A stretch of 64,000 bases of DNA from Gnetum montanum (GCA_015680685.1 MNCI01013653.1:3763-67762), one strand, 5' to 3'. Shown: positions 50,638 to 62,849, numbered from the stretch's first letter. Numbers and translations are program-made. The notes: a model not told the origin generated them from the letters alone.

Positions 50638-53600
50638 ATGGTACCAAAGGTCAAAGGGAAGAATGCTAAACTAGCAAGGATTGACAAAGTGCAGGAGAGT
50701 TTACAATGGGCTTCGTAGGCCAGGGTCGAGGCTCAGGAAGTTACTTCACTCAATAGGTAAGTCGCCTTTCATCCTCCTACACTATTGTTATGCTTGTTGC
50801 AGTGTCGTAATTATATATATTTTTTCTGAATGTGCATGTTGCGTTAGGCGTTAATATATTTTTATGTGGACTAAGCTATTTCAGTTTGTGATATTACCTT
50901 TGTCTTCGCTGTTGGAGACGAACCTTGTATTGTTACAAGGGTTTAGGTAACATTGAGTAATACTGAGGAAACGTAGTGTATAATCAAAAAATCTAGGTAT
51001 TGTACCTATGGATAGCATAATTAGGGTTCTATTTTCTTTTTCTTTACTCCCATAATAGTTGCATGTTACACTGGAGTAATACACAATGTTTCTTTCATTA
51101 CCATTGTCAGAGACAGACCTTGAGCTGTTGCAAGGGTTTGGGCGATTTTGGCCATGCATTTCCAGTGAAATCTGTAATTTTCTGGGAGTCAGGAGAACCC
51201 TAATGTCAGGTAATGAATTTTTATGTCTAAATGGTTTGTGTGATAGGAATGCATTTTTTTTGGTACAGAATTATGCTAAAGCCCATCCTAATAATTTTGG
51301 ACATCATGGGCGTTCTATGCTACATGCATGTTCCCACGGCCAATGCTCCTCCTCCTCATGCTCATATAAAGGAGGAGGCGATGTGGTTCCGAAGGGGAGC
51401 GTGGGAGTTCTTGTAGTTTCTGCTTTGTAATTTTAGCGTAATCATCTGGTCACATCTACCAGGCAATATAGTTGCTGCTATTTTAGAGATGCTACTGGTT
51501 GGCTCGACGAAGGGCATCTTGACATTTTTGACAGATGGTGCTATTGAAACTATGCGAGTGCAAGACCATGAATAGAGCGCCAAAGGTTTGAGGCATTTGA
51601 GCTGGATCTGGGAGATGCCCAAGTTTAACTTTTATCACACCTACAACACTCTATTCGTGGCTCGTCATCTCACAACCTATTTCCAGAATCCACCTAGTAC
51701 CGTGCATTATGCAGGCAGGTAAGTTTTTTCTTTTTGTGTCTTTTCGATGTGTGGAAATATGCTAACTATTATTTACATTTACGTTGATCGTAAAGAATTC
51801 ACCCATCTTCTATGATGTAGATTTTTCATCAATGACAGCAGTCTCCTGGGCGATAATGATACATTATCATTGACCGAAAGGGCTATAAGGGAATTCACTT
51901 CTATTAGCAATGTATGGGCCACTGTCATGGGACAACTGGCATTCGAATCCTAGAATACCCTACTCCTATGCTGACTTCTTTTCCAGATGCAAAAAACTCA
52001 GATGGATGGATAGGAAGTGGACTTTGGATCCTCCCCTCACCATCACAAACATGCAAAGGAAAATCTCTCTATTTCCTTTGCCATTTGGGCCTGGTAAACT
52101 TTATTATGATGATGAATTACATCAATGTTATTAGCTGGTGATGATGTATGAAGTTGTCTCATTTTTGTTACCTTGGATTAACTATTGATTTATGTTAGCA
52201 CTCAGGAAATCATGGGAAATTACGATCATGGCTTCCGATTGCGAGGCAAACAGTCTCTTCTTTCATTATGGTGATATAAATGAGATACAACACTAGCTTG
52301 GCCATAGAGCAGCCCCAATTGTGTTAACCAGTAACCTTCGGGAGGGTGGACTGATGGACCTGTTCTTAGCCATAACCCCTAATGTTACTGCGGGCGAAAT
52401 GTTTACCCTAGTCAACTCCTTCAGTGAAGAAGCTAAGTGTCTCTACATACGCATGCATAATGTGCACGTAAATTTTGACATTGATGCTCAATTGTTCGCC
52501 AATCTTTTTGGCATTCCCTCCAATGGATTTCCTATAGGGGAAAAGTGGAAGAGGAGTTCCAAGTACCAGCAAGAGATAGAGGAGTGGCTAGGGATTAAGA
52601 AGGAAGGTAAGGGAATCCCCGTTGACAGGATCGAGTTGGAGGTGGCCCATACTATTTATCCCCTTTTTCGGGCCAAAACCTTCCCCAAGACACTCTCACA
52701 GGGGAGATTCCTCACCATAGACTAGGCATGAATTATACGAGAGGTCATGGAGGAGGGGACTTGGTTCAATTGGGCGAGCTATTTTGCTGAAGGCTTGCGC
52801 GTTGAAATGGTCAAGCTTCGCAAGAAGCTTGAGTCCCGCTTCAATGTGCCTTTTTTCTTTTCCATAACTTGCTTCTGGCATTTTGCTGAATTTCTGGTGA
52901 CCCAAAGGAATGGGTTCTGGGTGCAACAAGACCGCAGCCAGATTTCCAAACCATGTATTTTCCATGTTTTAGGAACTATCGAGTCGCAATACCCTCCTGA
53001 AGGAATCGGGGAGTCGTTGTTAGTAATAACTAGAAATATGGTGGTGCCTCAAACGTGGGGTCAAGAAAGCGTGGGTGGGGTGCTCCCCTCCTACACCAGC
53101 GATGCATCGATTGGGAAGCACATGGTGGCTGAAATAGTGGATTCATCAGTGCCACGGAAGAAGCCTCTTCTGACCAAGGAACCTACCGAGTCAGCGAGTG
53201 GTCTGGGGAAGAAGATGCAGATCAGATTTCAGAGGAGTAAGCTTCCAGTTGGTAAGTAGTGAAATGTATTAATGGTTATGGTTATGTTGCATACATACGA
53301 TGTTATGTTGCATAATGTCTATTGAAACAGGGTAAAATACTATGTTAACTGACGATTTTGTGTGACAGCGAAGGAGAAGATTATGGAGTGGTTGAACCCT
53401 GAAACAGGGGCTATGGTTTTGCGGTGTGATGAAGGGGCCCCAACCTTGGAAAAAGATGCCCCAGCCAATAAGGGAAGTGGTGCATAGGTTCTTATGCATG
53501 AAGAGGAAGTAGTAGCAAAAGAATGCCAAAGTCCTTTTGGCTGGGACTGGAAAAGGTAAGTGGTTTGTCATTCGGTGAAGTTAACTTTGGTCGAACGGTA

Positions 53601-55028
53601 AACTTTACGCTACTACTTCTACAGGTTTTATTAGTCATCATAACACCTCAGTTATGTCTTCACACGTAATTTATCCTACATAATAGGTGATTAGAGCATA
53701 GACTTATCAACAATGGCGACCCGATCCTATGGTGAATTTTTGGATAAATTCGCCTTTATGGAAGACGTCGGTCAATGATATGGAAGCCGGTACGTTACGA
53801 TCATTACGCAGGGGTTATTGCATCGTGGCATTATGCTACCTAATTACTCTTAACCACCATTTTGTGTTACTAGGAGCTCACCTTAGATGGGATCCATTAG
53901 AGCCTATTGACTTAGACACCATCAAACCTCCATCAGAAGCGACCGTCGTGCCATGCAACATTTACGATGAGATTCGTAAATGTGTTGTTCGCTCGACTCG
54001 CTCCTTATGGGAATGCCAAAACGTGAATGAAGACCTTTGGAAGAGACTACAAAGATCAGAGAAGAAGAAGGTGGCTCTAAGTGATGAGGTTGGGGATTTG
54101 AGGTCTCGAAATGAATTCCTACAGGCTCAGGGGACAAAAAATGAGGACTGGTGGATGGCTATTGTTGACTATGCCCGTTATTGGATGGTCTTCAAGAACA
54201 GTGTCCAGACCAGTTGTGAACTGGTCGAACAGCGGATGCAGATGGATTTCCTAACTTAGAAAAACCAGGACTGGAAGGACTTTAGTGCAAGTGTCCAAGA
54301 ATGGGGGCAGACTCAGAAAGATCATAAACATGTCTATAAATGGGAAATCACTGCGTATCATCAATATTACAGGGATTCTACCTTTGAGGCTCAATCCCTT
54401 TAGCTATTCCTCGATGTCATTGGTGCTTTTGAAGCATTTGAAAAGTTTCAAGAGCAAGTGACAGTAAGTGCCTCCCCAGAAAGGGAAATGACTCTTCCTA
54501 GGGGAGAAACTACCATCCCTTCCTTCTTTCCTGAACCACCCCGATGGACTCCTATGTAGAAGGGGAAGGTCAAGGTTGGAGCTAATCTAGGGGATGGGGT
54601 TTGGTCTAAGCTTACCGAGGACGAAATTATGCAACATCTGTGGGTTGGCCTAGAAAAAGTCCCTTTTGCTACCGATGCAGGACTGTCACAGGTAATTCGT
54701 AGTGTTATTGTGTTTTTGTCATACTTAGTTTTAATGGTGATGTTATTACGTGTGTCATGACTGATCGCAGGAACGACCTAAGAAAAATCCTTAGCAAGAT
54801 GAAGCTAACGAAGGTGGCGGTCCTCATGAAGAGGGTCTACAGGAAGCAGAGCGTAATGAAGATAGTCAATATCATGGCAAGCAACCCCCTACTGAAGAGC
54901 CGCACAAGGAGGGCTGCCCTCACGAAGAGATCCTTCATGAAAAGGTTGGCCCCTATGAGGATGATTTCCTTGAAGTAGAGGTTGAGCTGGGAGATATAGG
55001 AGATAGTGGTGATAAGGGAGATGCATAG
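50638..55028 (+). pseudogene. Antisense multi-exon gene of element C (best complete model)
   Basis: Inferred exons: 50638-50756, 51111-51209, 51269-51718, 51821-52093, 52206-53251, 53369-53555, 53702-53789, 53874-54691, 54771-55028. Donors at 50757, 51719, 53252 and 53556 are GTAAGT; acceptors include TTGTGTGACAG (53368) and ACTGATCGCAG (54770). Product, in order: basic N-terminus (MVPKVKGKNAKLARIDKVQ); HAD/FCP1-like domain with ILIILDIMGVL, MWFRRGAWEFL, FSVIIWSHL and NTLFVARHLTTYFQNPPS (DD of the family's LVDDSP replaced by AR); tail SSLLGDNDTLSL; second globular domain (LVNSFSEEAKCLYIRMHNV, LFGIPSNG, YPLFRAKTFPKTLSQ); linker; charged helical, probably coiled-coil region (53874-54450); acidic C-terminus. 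Stops (50716, 51414, 52723) and a frameshift in exon 4 make it a fossil. It lies opposite to and between protease and RT. Confidence 0.78.
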
Positions 55029-55189
55029 CGTGGCTGTATTAGCCATGGTTTTTATTGTGGTGGAATAGAACGAGAGACAATATTTTTCCTTTAACGTACT
55101 AAATGCAAATTTTGTCTTGAGTTTAATGTTCTTTTGTTGTTTCCTTTTTATGTAAAGCGTAAATGGGATCATGGGTTTTGGCATTATGA

Positions 55190-55560
55190 CAAGTCATAGT
55201 TAGTTTGAGAGCATAGCGTCAATGAAGTTACTATTTTAAAGCCATTGCAGGCTTCTAAATAATTCAAATGTGAAGCGTAAATGATATTGTTAGTTTACGG
55301 CAATTTCGGGCCTTGATTAGTTCAAGCGTAAGCTATGATTGAAATAGGTAGTTTAAGGTCATTACAGGCCATGGGTAGTTTAAGGCCATTTCGGGCCATG
55401 GCTAGTTCTAGGCCATTTCAGGCCATGGCTACATGCATGAAAGGGTAAAATAAATAACACCAAATCGCCAGTTTTAAGCCATGGCAGGCTGTGATTAGTT
55501 TTAGGCGATTTCGGGCCTTCGCTAGTTTTAGGCCATTTTGAGCCATGGCTACAGTAACAA
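55190..55560. repeat. TAGTTTAAGGCCATTTCGGG motif array (C)
   Basis: About ten partly palindromic units: TAGTTTAAGGCCATTTCGGG, CTAGTTCTAGGCCATTTCAG, TAGTTTTAGGCGATTTCGGG. Located between the converging ends of the antisense gene (55028) and protease (55633). Confidence 0.85.
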
Positions 55561-55632
55561 TCGAACAAGAAAGAGCGTGAACTGCATAACAAGAAACACT
55601 GTGGACTGATACAACCTATGGCACTAATGTGT

Positions 55633-58600
55633 TTATTCGCTAACATGTTTATTCGCTAACTCTGTAGTTGTTTCCTGATTACTTTTATTTTTGGTGATGC
55701 ATAAGGACGAAGAGATTTATGACCTTGCTCCTTCACGTCACAATCTTCCACTTGGAATGGTAATTCAGCCCAAATTAAGCTATCATCAGCCATTTTCTTA
55801 GCCTATTCAAATGTTTGGATAGGGGACAGGTCTTCGGTAATTTTGATTTCCGAATCCTATTCCGTTTTCTATGTTATTGACAGCCTGAGGGGTTATTTCA
55901 TTACCATGGATGATCACTTCTCCTCCTATGTAGGGAAGATGGATCTCATGATGGATAGGTGATGAAACTCCTCTTAGTTGAGCTAATCAAGACCTCCCCA
56001 GGATCAAGTTGAAGCCAGGCATCTCTTAGATGATAATAAATGTTGCATCTGTGGGGAATTGATCCCCTGCCACAAAGTTGATGTGCATTATCCCTTTGAC
56101 TTGCACTCGTGCCCCATTGAATGACTTTAGACATGACATCATGGTAGGATTGATCTAATCAATTAGGCCTAATTTATTCACTATAGGATATGGGATGACG
56201 TTAGTGGCCGCCCCATCATCTACATGTACTCTTTGGATTCGATGTTGGCTGACCTGAATGGTGATGAACATGGGCACCATTGTCACATGACCCTTTTCAG
56301 GATCGTTCTTAATGGACTCATCGCGAAAGGTCAACAGGGTAGGCCCAGGTTTTTCGTCGGCGAGGGGAAGCATGATGAAATGAATTGCTTCTTCGTCCGC
56401 TGGTAGGCTCTCGTCCACGAGTATGGACGTTAGCATACTAACCATAACCTCACGATGTTTCGGAGATGTCATGAGTAAGTCATAAAGACTCAATGTTGTA
56501 TTTTTTTTGTTTTAGAGCCTATTTGACTTGCATAAAGGAATCAAAGAGATCCCATCCATGATCTGGTTTCTTGTCACCCTTTTCCTCTTCCATTCGCCCT
56601 AAGAGATAGATTTCTCAAGGGGGAGTGACATTTTGTCAAGGGCTATGTTTCTTTTGGCTAGGAGGAGATTGTTGCATTTGCGTAACTTCGTCATTTTTAG
56701 AGAGTGGGGCCAAGGGCACAGAAGCGAGGGGTTTAGGCTTGGGAAACCCCAGCGTAAGACGATCCTTGGCCGTACCAGTTGTCATACCTCCTTCTCCTTT
56801 TCTGTTAAGTTGGGATCGGGAGGTTGACTTGGAGATTTGCCCCTGCATAGGAGGGGCAGTTGATGGTTTTGGAACCATGATGACAAAGGGTGTCTTAGGT
56901 GTAGGCGTGGGCTGGGCCATAGCTTTACCAATAGCAGGCTATCAAATAATGGTCTAAGAAGGGGCTCGGAGGATAAAAGGTTGCCTTGGAGCACCACTTG
57001 TCGATGCTGATGGATTCGTTGTTTGGGGTGGGCGAGGGTGCATTCACAACACAAAGGGTTACTTTGGCTATGCCTGACTATCGCCCTCTGCACCAACCAC
57101 ATTGGTAGTGTATCCTGCATCATTTGCATTTAATGAATCTCAATACACATCCATGGATTTGTTTTCTGGGCGTGCCAGACTACTAATGTCTAAGATCAGG
57201 TCACCTTGATCAATCATACATTGAAGGTCATCTTTCAATGCCTAGCAGTAATCCGTGTCATGACCACACAATTGATGGTAGTCACAAAACCGGTCCAGCC
57301 TAAAGTTCTTGGGAACTGGCGATTCATTAGGTTGGGTCAAGGAAGGGTTCTTGAGTAACTTGCAATGGCGCCTGTGACGTTTCAGAGCTTCTTCGGACAC
57401 CGCCTTGTGTCAGATATGGCCAATTCCCAATAATTACTTCAGAAGTTCTGAAGGCTTCACAGGTAAGGTTGCGTAATTTGAGCAGTCCTTACACTCAAAT
57501 TTAGGCCTCAGCTATGGAGGTGCTTCAGAGGCAGAAGGAGCTTCTTGATTGGCACCACTTGAGCTAGTTGTTAGTTCGGCAGACTCTGTAGTTATTTTCT
57601 TCTTGTTGTTATTTTTCTTCTTGGCCCCCTCTGCAACCGCTGCTACTGTCATTATCGTAGCTTTGCCTTTGTCCTTGCCTTTTCTGTGGGCATTTTTGTA
57701 GAACACATACACCAGATCTTTGCTAGCCTCCACCACGTCTTGGATGCTCTTAGTCTAAGCAAAGGCTTAGCTAAGGGAGTAGGGAGCGAGGTAGTATAGC
57801 TTAGACTTGATAAAGTCGTTAACTCCCCCCTTGAAGATTGCCAGTAGATTGTCCTTCAAGATGGGTTTGCGGATTTCATTCAAGGTGGTGCTCCACCGCT
57901 ATATAAACCTTTGGACTAACTTGAGCGGGTCTTGCTTGACTCCCATGAGTTGGTCCAACGTGACTTCTAGCTTCAGGTTGTACTTGAAATGGGTCACAAA
58001 CTGAGTTAACAGCTCTTCCAAAGTTGAGATGCAAGCACATGGGAGTGTTGGATACCAATCCAAAGCTTTACCTATTAAGGACATAGCAAAGACACGGATG
58101 ATGGTATGTGGCCATTATTGCAATAGTAATGACTCTGACCTAAAAGTGACTAGGTGGGTGTTGGGATCACCTTCCCCATTGTATTTTGTGAAATGGGGAA
58201 CGGGCATCCTAGGTGGCAATGACAAGACTGGGACTGTTGGACTAATAGGATCATCATGGTAGAAATCCATGACTTGTACCATGTTAGAACCAGCATCCTT
58301 GAGATTTTTGACCTCTTCTGTAAGGATCTGAATAAGCTGGAAGGCTTGGTCCAGACCCGTAGACGGCGAGGTCATTTGAGGAACGGAAGGAGGAGCCACA
58401 CCGAGTGGTGCAATGGAGGCGGCAGCTTGGCCGATGGTCAATGCTATCGGGATGGTCCCTACAAGCGACGTTGCTTATGGCATCCACCATCTGGTAGTTG
58501 GTGCGGATGGGGCAACCACCGTCGGTTGCACTATTGGATATGTTGTTTGTGTAAATGAGGGCACAGACAACGATTCTGCAACTAGGTTTAGCACTCACGG

Positions 58601-59417
58601 GACCTGGCTTTGATGATGGGGATGATGGGGCATTTGTGCAGGATGCGCAATGAGAGGCATGATTAGAACCCACCATGCTATAGTGGCAAGCCCTATCGTG
58701 TGAGTCGGGATGAAGGTGGGTGTTGTAAATGATTGCGACGTAGGTATCACGTGCACATGCAGTGACATAGGCACAGGTGTACGATGAGATGGATTAGGTA
58801 ATTGCACCTACTGAGGAATGAATTGTGAAGGACTATCGCCCAGGAAGATAGTCAGAGAGAGAAAATGTAGGTGCGGTGAGCGTGGAACTTGATTGGTATT
58901 ATATAATGTCAAGGGTGTGGTAACCATGAACAACAGATTTACGTGGGACATCATGGAGGGAGGGGCCATGGCGAAATCCTCATGACCACCTCCTTCAAAG
59001 TGGGAGTCTAGATCATCTTGCTTGTCATAAAGCATTTCATCGTAGAACAACTCGTTCAGTTATTCTAGTGACTTCTTAGCCATCAGCATTTGATCTAGGA
59101 TCCACTTTTGTTGATCTATCAGGGGCACAGTGGAGTTAGGTGAAGGAATAAATTTCTTCCCATTGTAGTATATGAACTCATATTCTCGTTTTTCTTCGAA
59201 TTCTTGCAGATACATGGGCAAGTTTGCTACTAGTTTAGCATAGAGGAAATTGCAGTGTTCTCTATGTTGAGCATGTCCCTCAGGCTCTTTATTTTGAAGC
59301 CTGAGGGAGTGGCACGATCGCACCGTACTAGTTGGCAGCTCAACCACAGGAGGCGTAACTTGCAGAGTCTAGGGGTTCTAAAGGTTGGCAGTGTCAACAG
59401 TAGTAGATGATGTAGTC
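55633..59417 (-). pseudogene. gag-pro: gag-protease of element C
   Basis: Gag starts with ATG at 59417-59415 (MTTSSTTVDTAN), 257 bases after the LTR. N-terminal domain: YNGKKFIPSPNSTVPLIDQQ (59165). Proline-rich middle. Capsid at 58320-57780: FTKYNGEGDPNTHLVTFRSE, AMSLIGKALDWYPTLP, FVTHFKYNLKLEVTLDQL, FIKSKLYYLAPYSLS. Lysine-rich nucleocapsid linker and zinc knuckle CDYHQLCGHDTDYC (about 57295-57250), then PFVLNAPS, PFILRAPS and PFVIMVPKP repeats. Protease: 56493-56155 with HVDDGAATNVIPYPIVNKLG; tail ELPFQVEDCDV; stop TAA at 55633-55635. It is shorter in the proline-rich repeats than F. Broken by scattered TAG stops. Confidence 0.87.
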
Positions 59418-59674
59418 ATTCTCTATGCAGTTGTTAAATAATGGCGATATAGATAAAGATTGCAAGGGCAAAGGCAAACTAAGATAATAATCGGGGCTTT
59501 CTATCTTGTAGGATTCCAAAGGAATCATCGAAGCGACCGATTTGCACCACACAATCCCGTAAACAACCTCGGAGGTATTACGTTTACGTTGATTAACAAT
59601 GGGTACAGACAGCTTATAGGACTACCTGTAAAATGTGGATCAGATATGAAGGCCCTCCTTCTAGCACTAAAAAC
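59418..59674 (-). other. C leader with PBS-like sequence
   Basis: On the minus strand five bases after the LTR comes TAGTGCTAGAAGGAGGGC (59669-59652), aligned with the E candidate TGGCGCTAGAAGGAGCAC. The rest is a 230-base leader without an array. Confidence 0.6.
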
Positions 59675-61300
59675 TGTAACGACGGAAAACGTCAATCGCT
59701 GGAAATACCAAACAAAAGTCCGTGTACACAGTTCTAACCCCAGATCCATGCGAGGACCGTGCTAGAGAAAAATGAATCTAAGGTGCCCTGAACGGTCTTG
59801 TCGATCATACAGGGACTTACTTGATGAATAAAAATTTTGTGATATTTGGATGACAAAATGATGGTTCTTTATGAGAAGATATAATATTGTTAACTTAGAA
59901 GGTAATTGAAAACGATGTAATCGATTTAAAATGATTTGCAAGATTCGTATAAATAGGGCACAAGAGATCGGATTTAGAATGCAAGAAATCCCAAGATCTG
60001 GGATTTAGCTCATGAACAAAATATATTGAACACAATGACTACAGGCAGACTTCGATTTAGGCAAAGCACGGGCCAACAACAAGAAAGCTGTTCAAAGATG
60101 AAGCATGCAAAGGTCGATCTACCTTGTTCTAGCGGATCTGGGTACAAGGAGGTTAGACCTGAAGCAGAATGTCCATCAATTGGCTATTTTTGACTGAATA
60201 TTCTTGTCAATTACCTTCGATATTCTTGCAATTACTAATCCTGTTTGTTCTCTTGTCAATCCTTGCTAAAAGTTGTTGACGATTGCCAACAAAAGGAAAA
60301 AATCACTCACAGAGAAAATTTGTCAAATCTTAGGAGAAATTTTTTCCCACCGTTTGATCTTTGTCAACTAGAGTATTTATAAGATTAGGGTTAGGAGAAA
60401 AATGCAGTTTAGATAACGCGTGTCCTGAACCTACAAAATGTCGTTGACTTGATGTGTTTGTTGTTGAAGCTTGCGGTGCCATGCTGTATTACACTTTGAA
60501 GCGTAATGCATCGTAAACCACTTGTTTAGAGTTTTGGCAACAAACTATTATTAGATTACACTGCAATACACTAAAAAGCGTATTGTAGTGTGTGAGCTGC
60601 TGATATTTGAATCTTGCTATCTCTGTCATGGCTTGTATTACACTACGTTATGCTAGATTACACTACATCATTCTAGATTGCGCTACATCATGCCAGATTA
60701 CACTGCATCCCGCTAGATTACGCTGCATCATACCAGATTACACTTCATATCGTAATTTAATGTAAAATAGTGAACTTGCAAAAAATTTAAGTGTTTTCAC
60801 CGTGCTTCCTCTATTTCTGATCAATCCTTCCAGGGTTTATTACGCCATGTTGTGTAATGCAGCGTAATACGCCCCCCTTAATCGAGAAAAAAAACTTGCT
60901 GAAATGCACGGCATGCTGTAGATCATTGCCTAAACCTTAATATTTTTGCTAGGTTGTCAAATTCTTGAATGTTTGCCATATTTGATGTTGTGGTGGACTG
61001 CCTTCTGACATTACACTGCGTCATGTGACTTTATGCCATGTTGCGTAATGCAGCGTAATATGCTAAAAGTTAAGATTTTCAAAACATAGAAAATTTACAA
61101 AGTTGAAGGCTTGCCGCCATGCACCCATCACCTTGTTCTGTCTTCTAAAATTTATTTGTGCTATGCTATGCAGTGTAGCATGGTAGGGAAGACCTTTAAT
61201 TGAGAAGGGAACTTGCTGTGTTGTGCCTTGTCGCAACTCCTTGCATGAATCGCTAGGTTTTGCTGAACCATTGAGGCCTCAAAATTTTCATGGTGTTTCA
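59675..61300 (-). mobile_element. 5' LTR of element C
   Basis: 1626 bases, plus-strand ends TGTAACGACGG and GGTGTTTCA. Minus-strand TATAAATA near 60373-60380 would drive the genomic RNA. GGTGC duplication at 61301-61305. Confidence 0.94.
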
Positions 61301-61305
61301 GGTGC

Positions 61306-62834
61306 CACCCGAGGTTGCAACCACAGAGGTACAGCCACAAAACCGACCAACTCCCTTCGTAATCAGGGTACCCAAACATCCTGATCTTCAAGCTACTACT
61401 CCTCAAATGCAAACCAAATTGATCCTGTTTGTCATTAGGGTGCCTAAACACCCTAACACACAACCATCTCCAATTTTTCAACCACAACTTTGGCTCACTC
61501 CATTCGTAATCCGAGTCCCAAAGCAACCCAATGTTCAAGCTCCAACAGTTCCTCCATGACCTTCGTGAGAACGCCTCGTCGATAGACTTACTAGGGAATG
61601 GTTGGAAAAAGAACATCGAAGTCTTGAATTGGGGCCACCGAAACCCACTCCCTTAAATGCTACACCTATGGCTCTGACAACTGACGAGCCAAGCACGAGC
61701 CATGAAAACAAAAAATTAGGAATTTTATATACATCAAACCCAACCATCATAGACCACATGAAAACCATTCCACAAGAGATATAGTTGTTGGGTCCAATGG
61801 ACCAAGTCTCAACTAGAAAAAGCAGACCAAACAATAAAGACTTGGCCAGTGTCCTAACTTAGGTCACATAGGTGCTTAAACAAAAAAACACATCTTTAAT
61901 CTTGTATGACCTCATGTTGACTTCTCAAGTTCATCTTGAAGCCTTTGTACGTATGTTAACATCGATCCTAGTTAGTGAAGAATTGCCCGCAAATGAACCT
62001 TCCATTCATGCGGTAATGTTTCCATATCAAGGATCAAGAGCTACATCACTAAGCTTCAACACGAATAATATAAAAATAGATGAAAAAATGGGAGAACTCA
62101 CCACTGCACCCATGTTCATAACTATACAAGTAAACCAATTCAAAATACATAGGGTGCATGTAGATGACAGAGCAGCCACGAACGTAGTACCATACCACGT
62201 CATCGAACAGTTGGGGTTAACATAACAAATCAAACCAAATTCCACAACATTCCTGAAATTGTTCAATGGATCACACGTAGTTGTCAAAGGGATACTAACT
62301 TTGGATTTCATAGCAGGGGACCGATTCCCCACATCAGCTGAATTCATGGTCGTAGACGAGATGCCTAGTTTTAACTTGATATTGGGACAACCATGGTTAG
62401 CCCAATTAAAATTGGTTTCCTCACCCATCCACCAAGAGATTCACTTACCCTATGAAGGTGGTGAAATCATTATACACGGTGATGCAGCTACACCCAACAC
62501 CTCTGCACACGTAGGCACAAACCAAGGCTCAAAGGTCAAATTCGATGAGTCTAAACAGGATGACACTACTCTCGACCCTAAACAGGACACAACACCTATT
62601 AACAACCAAAATGATAACCAATCTCCAAACTGTGATCCCCCAGAAGATATGGAAACATTACAAAATGTGGAAACATTGAAGCATGCTGACATAGGAGTTA
62701 TTCCTCTAGATGTCTCATGGTCAGAATTACCATTTAACATAATTAGCAAAGGAAACGCTGAATATATGATTACTCCGGAACAACCAACACAGCATGTAAA
62801 TATTCAAAAATTAAAGAAGCTACTCAACTGTTAA
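61306..62834 (+). pseudogene. gag-pro: F gag C-terminus and protease, third piece
   Basis: Resumes the proline-rich region with successive TPFVIRVPKHPD, LFVIRVPKHPN and TPFVIRVPKQPN units (61345-61545). Protease: LILYDLMLTSQVHLEAFVRM (61890), VHVDDRAATNVVPYHVIEQL (62153; DDRA replaces DDGA), VVVKGILTLDFIAGDRFPT, FNLILGQPWLAQL (62370-62408). The tail has SWSELPFNIISKGNAEYMI and ends KLKKLLNC with a stop at 62832-62834. The last 191 codons are open. Stops at 61558, 61783, 61861 and 62222. Confidence 0.87.
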
Positions 62835-62849
62835 CCCAACTATTGTCCA

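Larger units (their letters stand above)
43377..61300 (-). mobile_element. Element C: complete Tat-lineage retrotransposon with antisense gene
   Basis: 17,924 bases with LTRs at 59675-61300 (5') and 43377-45005 (3') and a perfect GGTGC duplication. Minus-strand order: PBS 59669-59652, gag from 59417, protease to 55633, opposite-strand gene (50638-55028), pol 50058-46580, polypurine tract 45020-45006. The LTR pair differs at about 15 of the first 160 aligned bases by eye, mostly transitions. No other element has landed in it, so its layout can be read directly. Confidence 0.94.
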
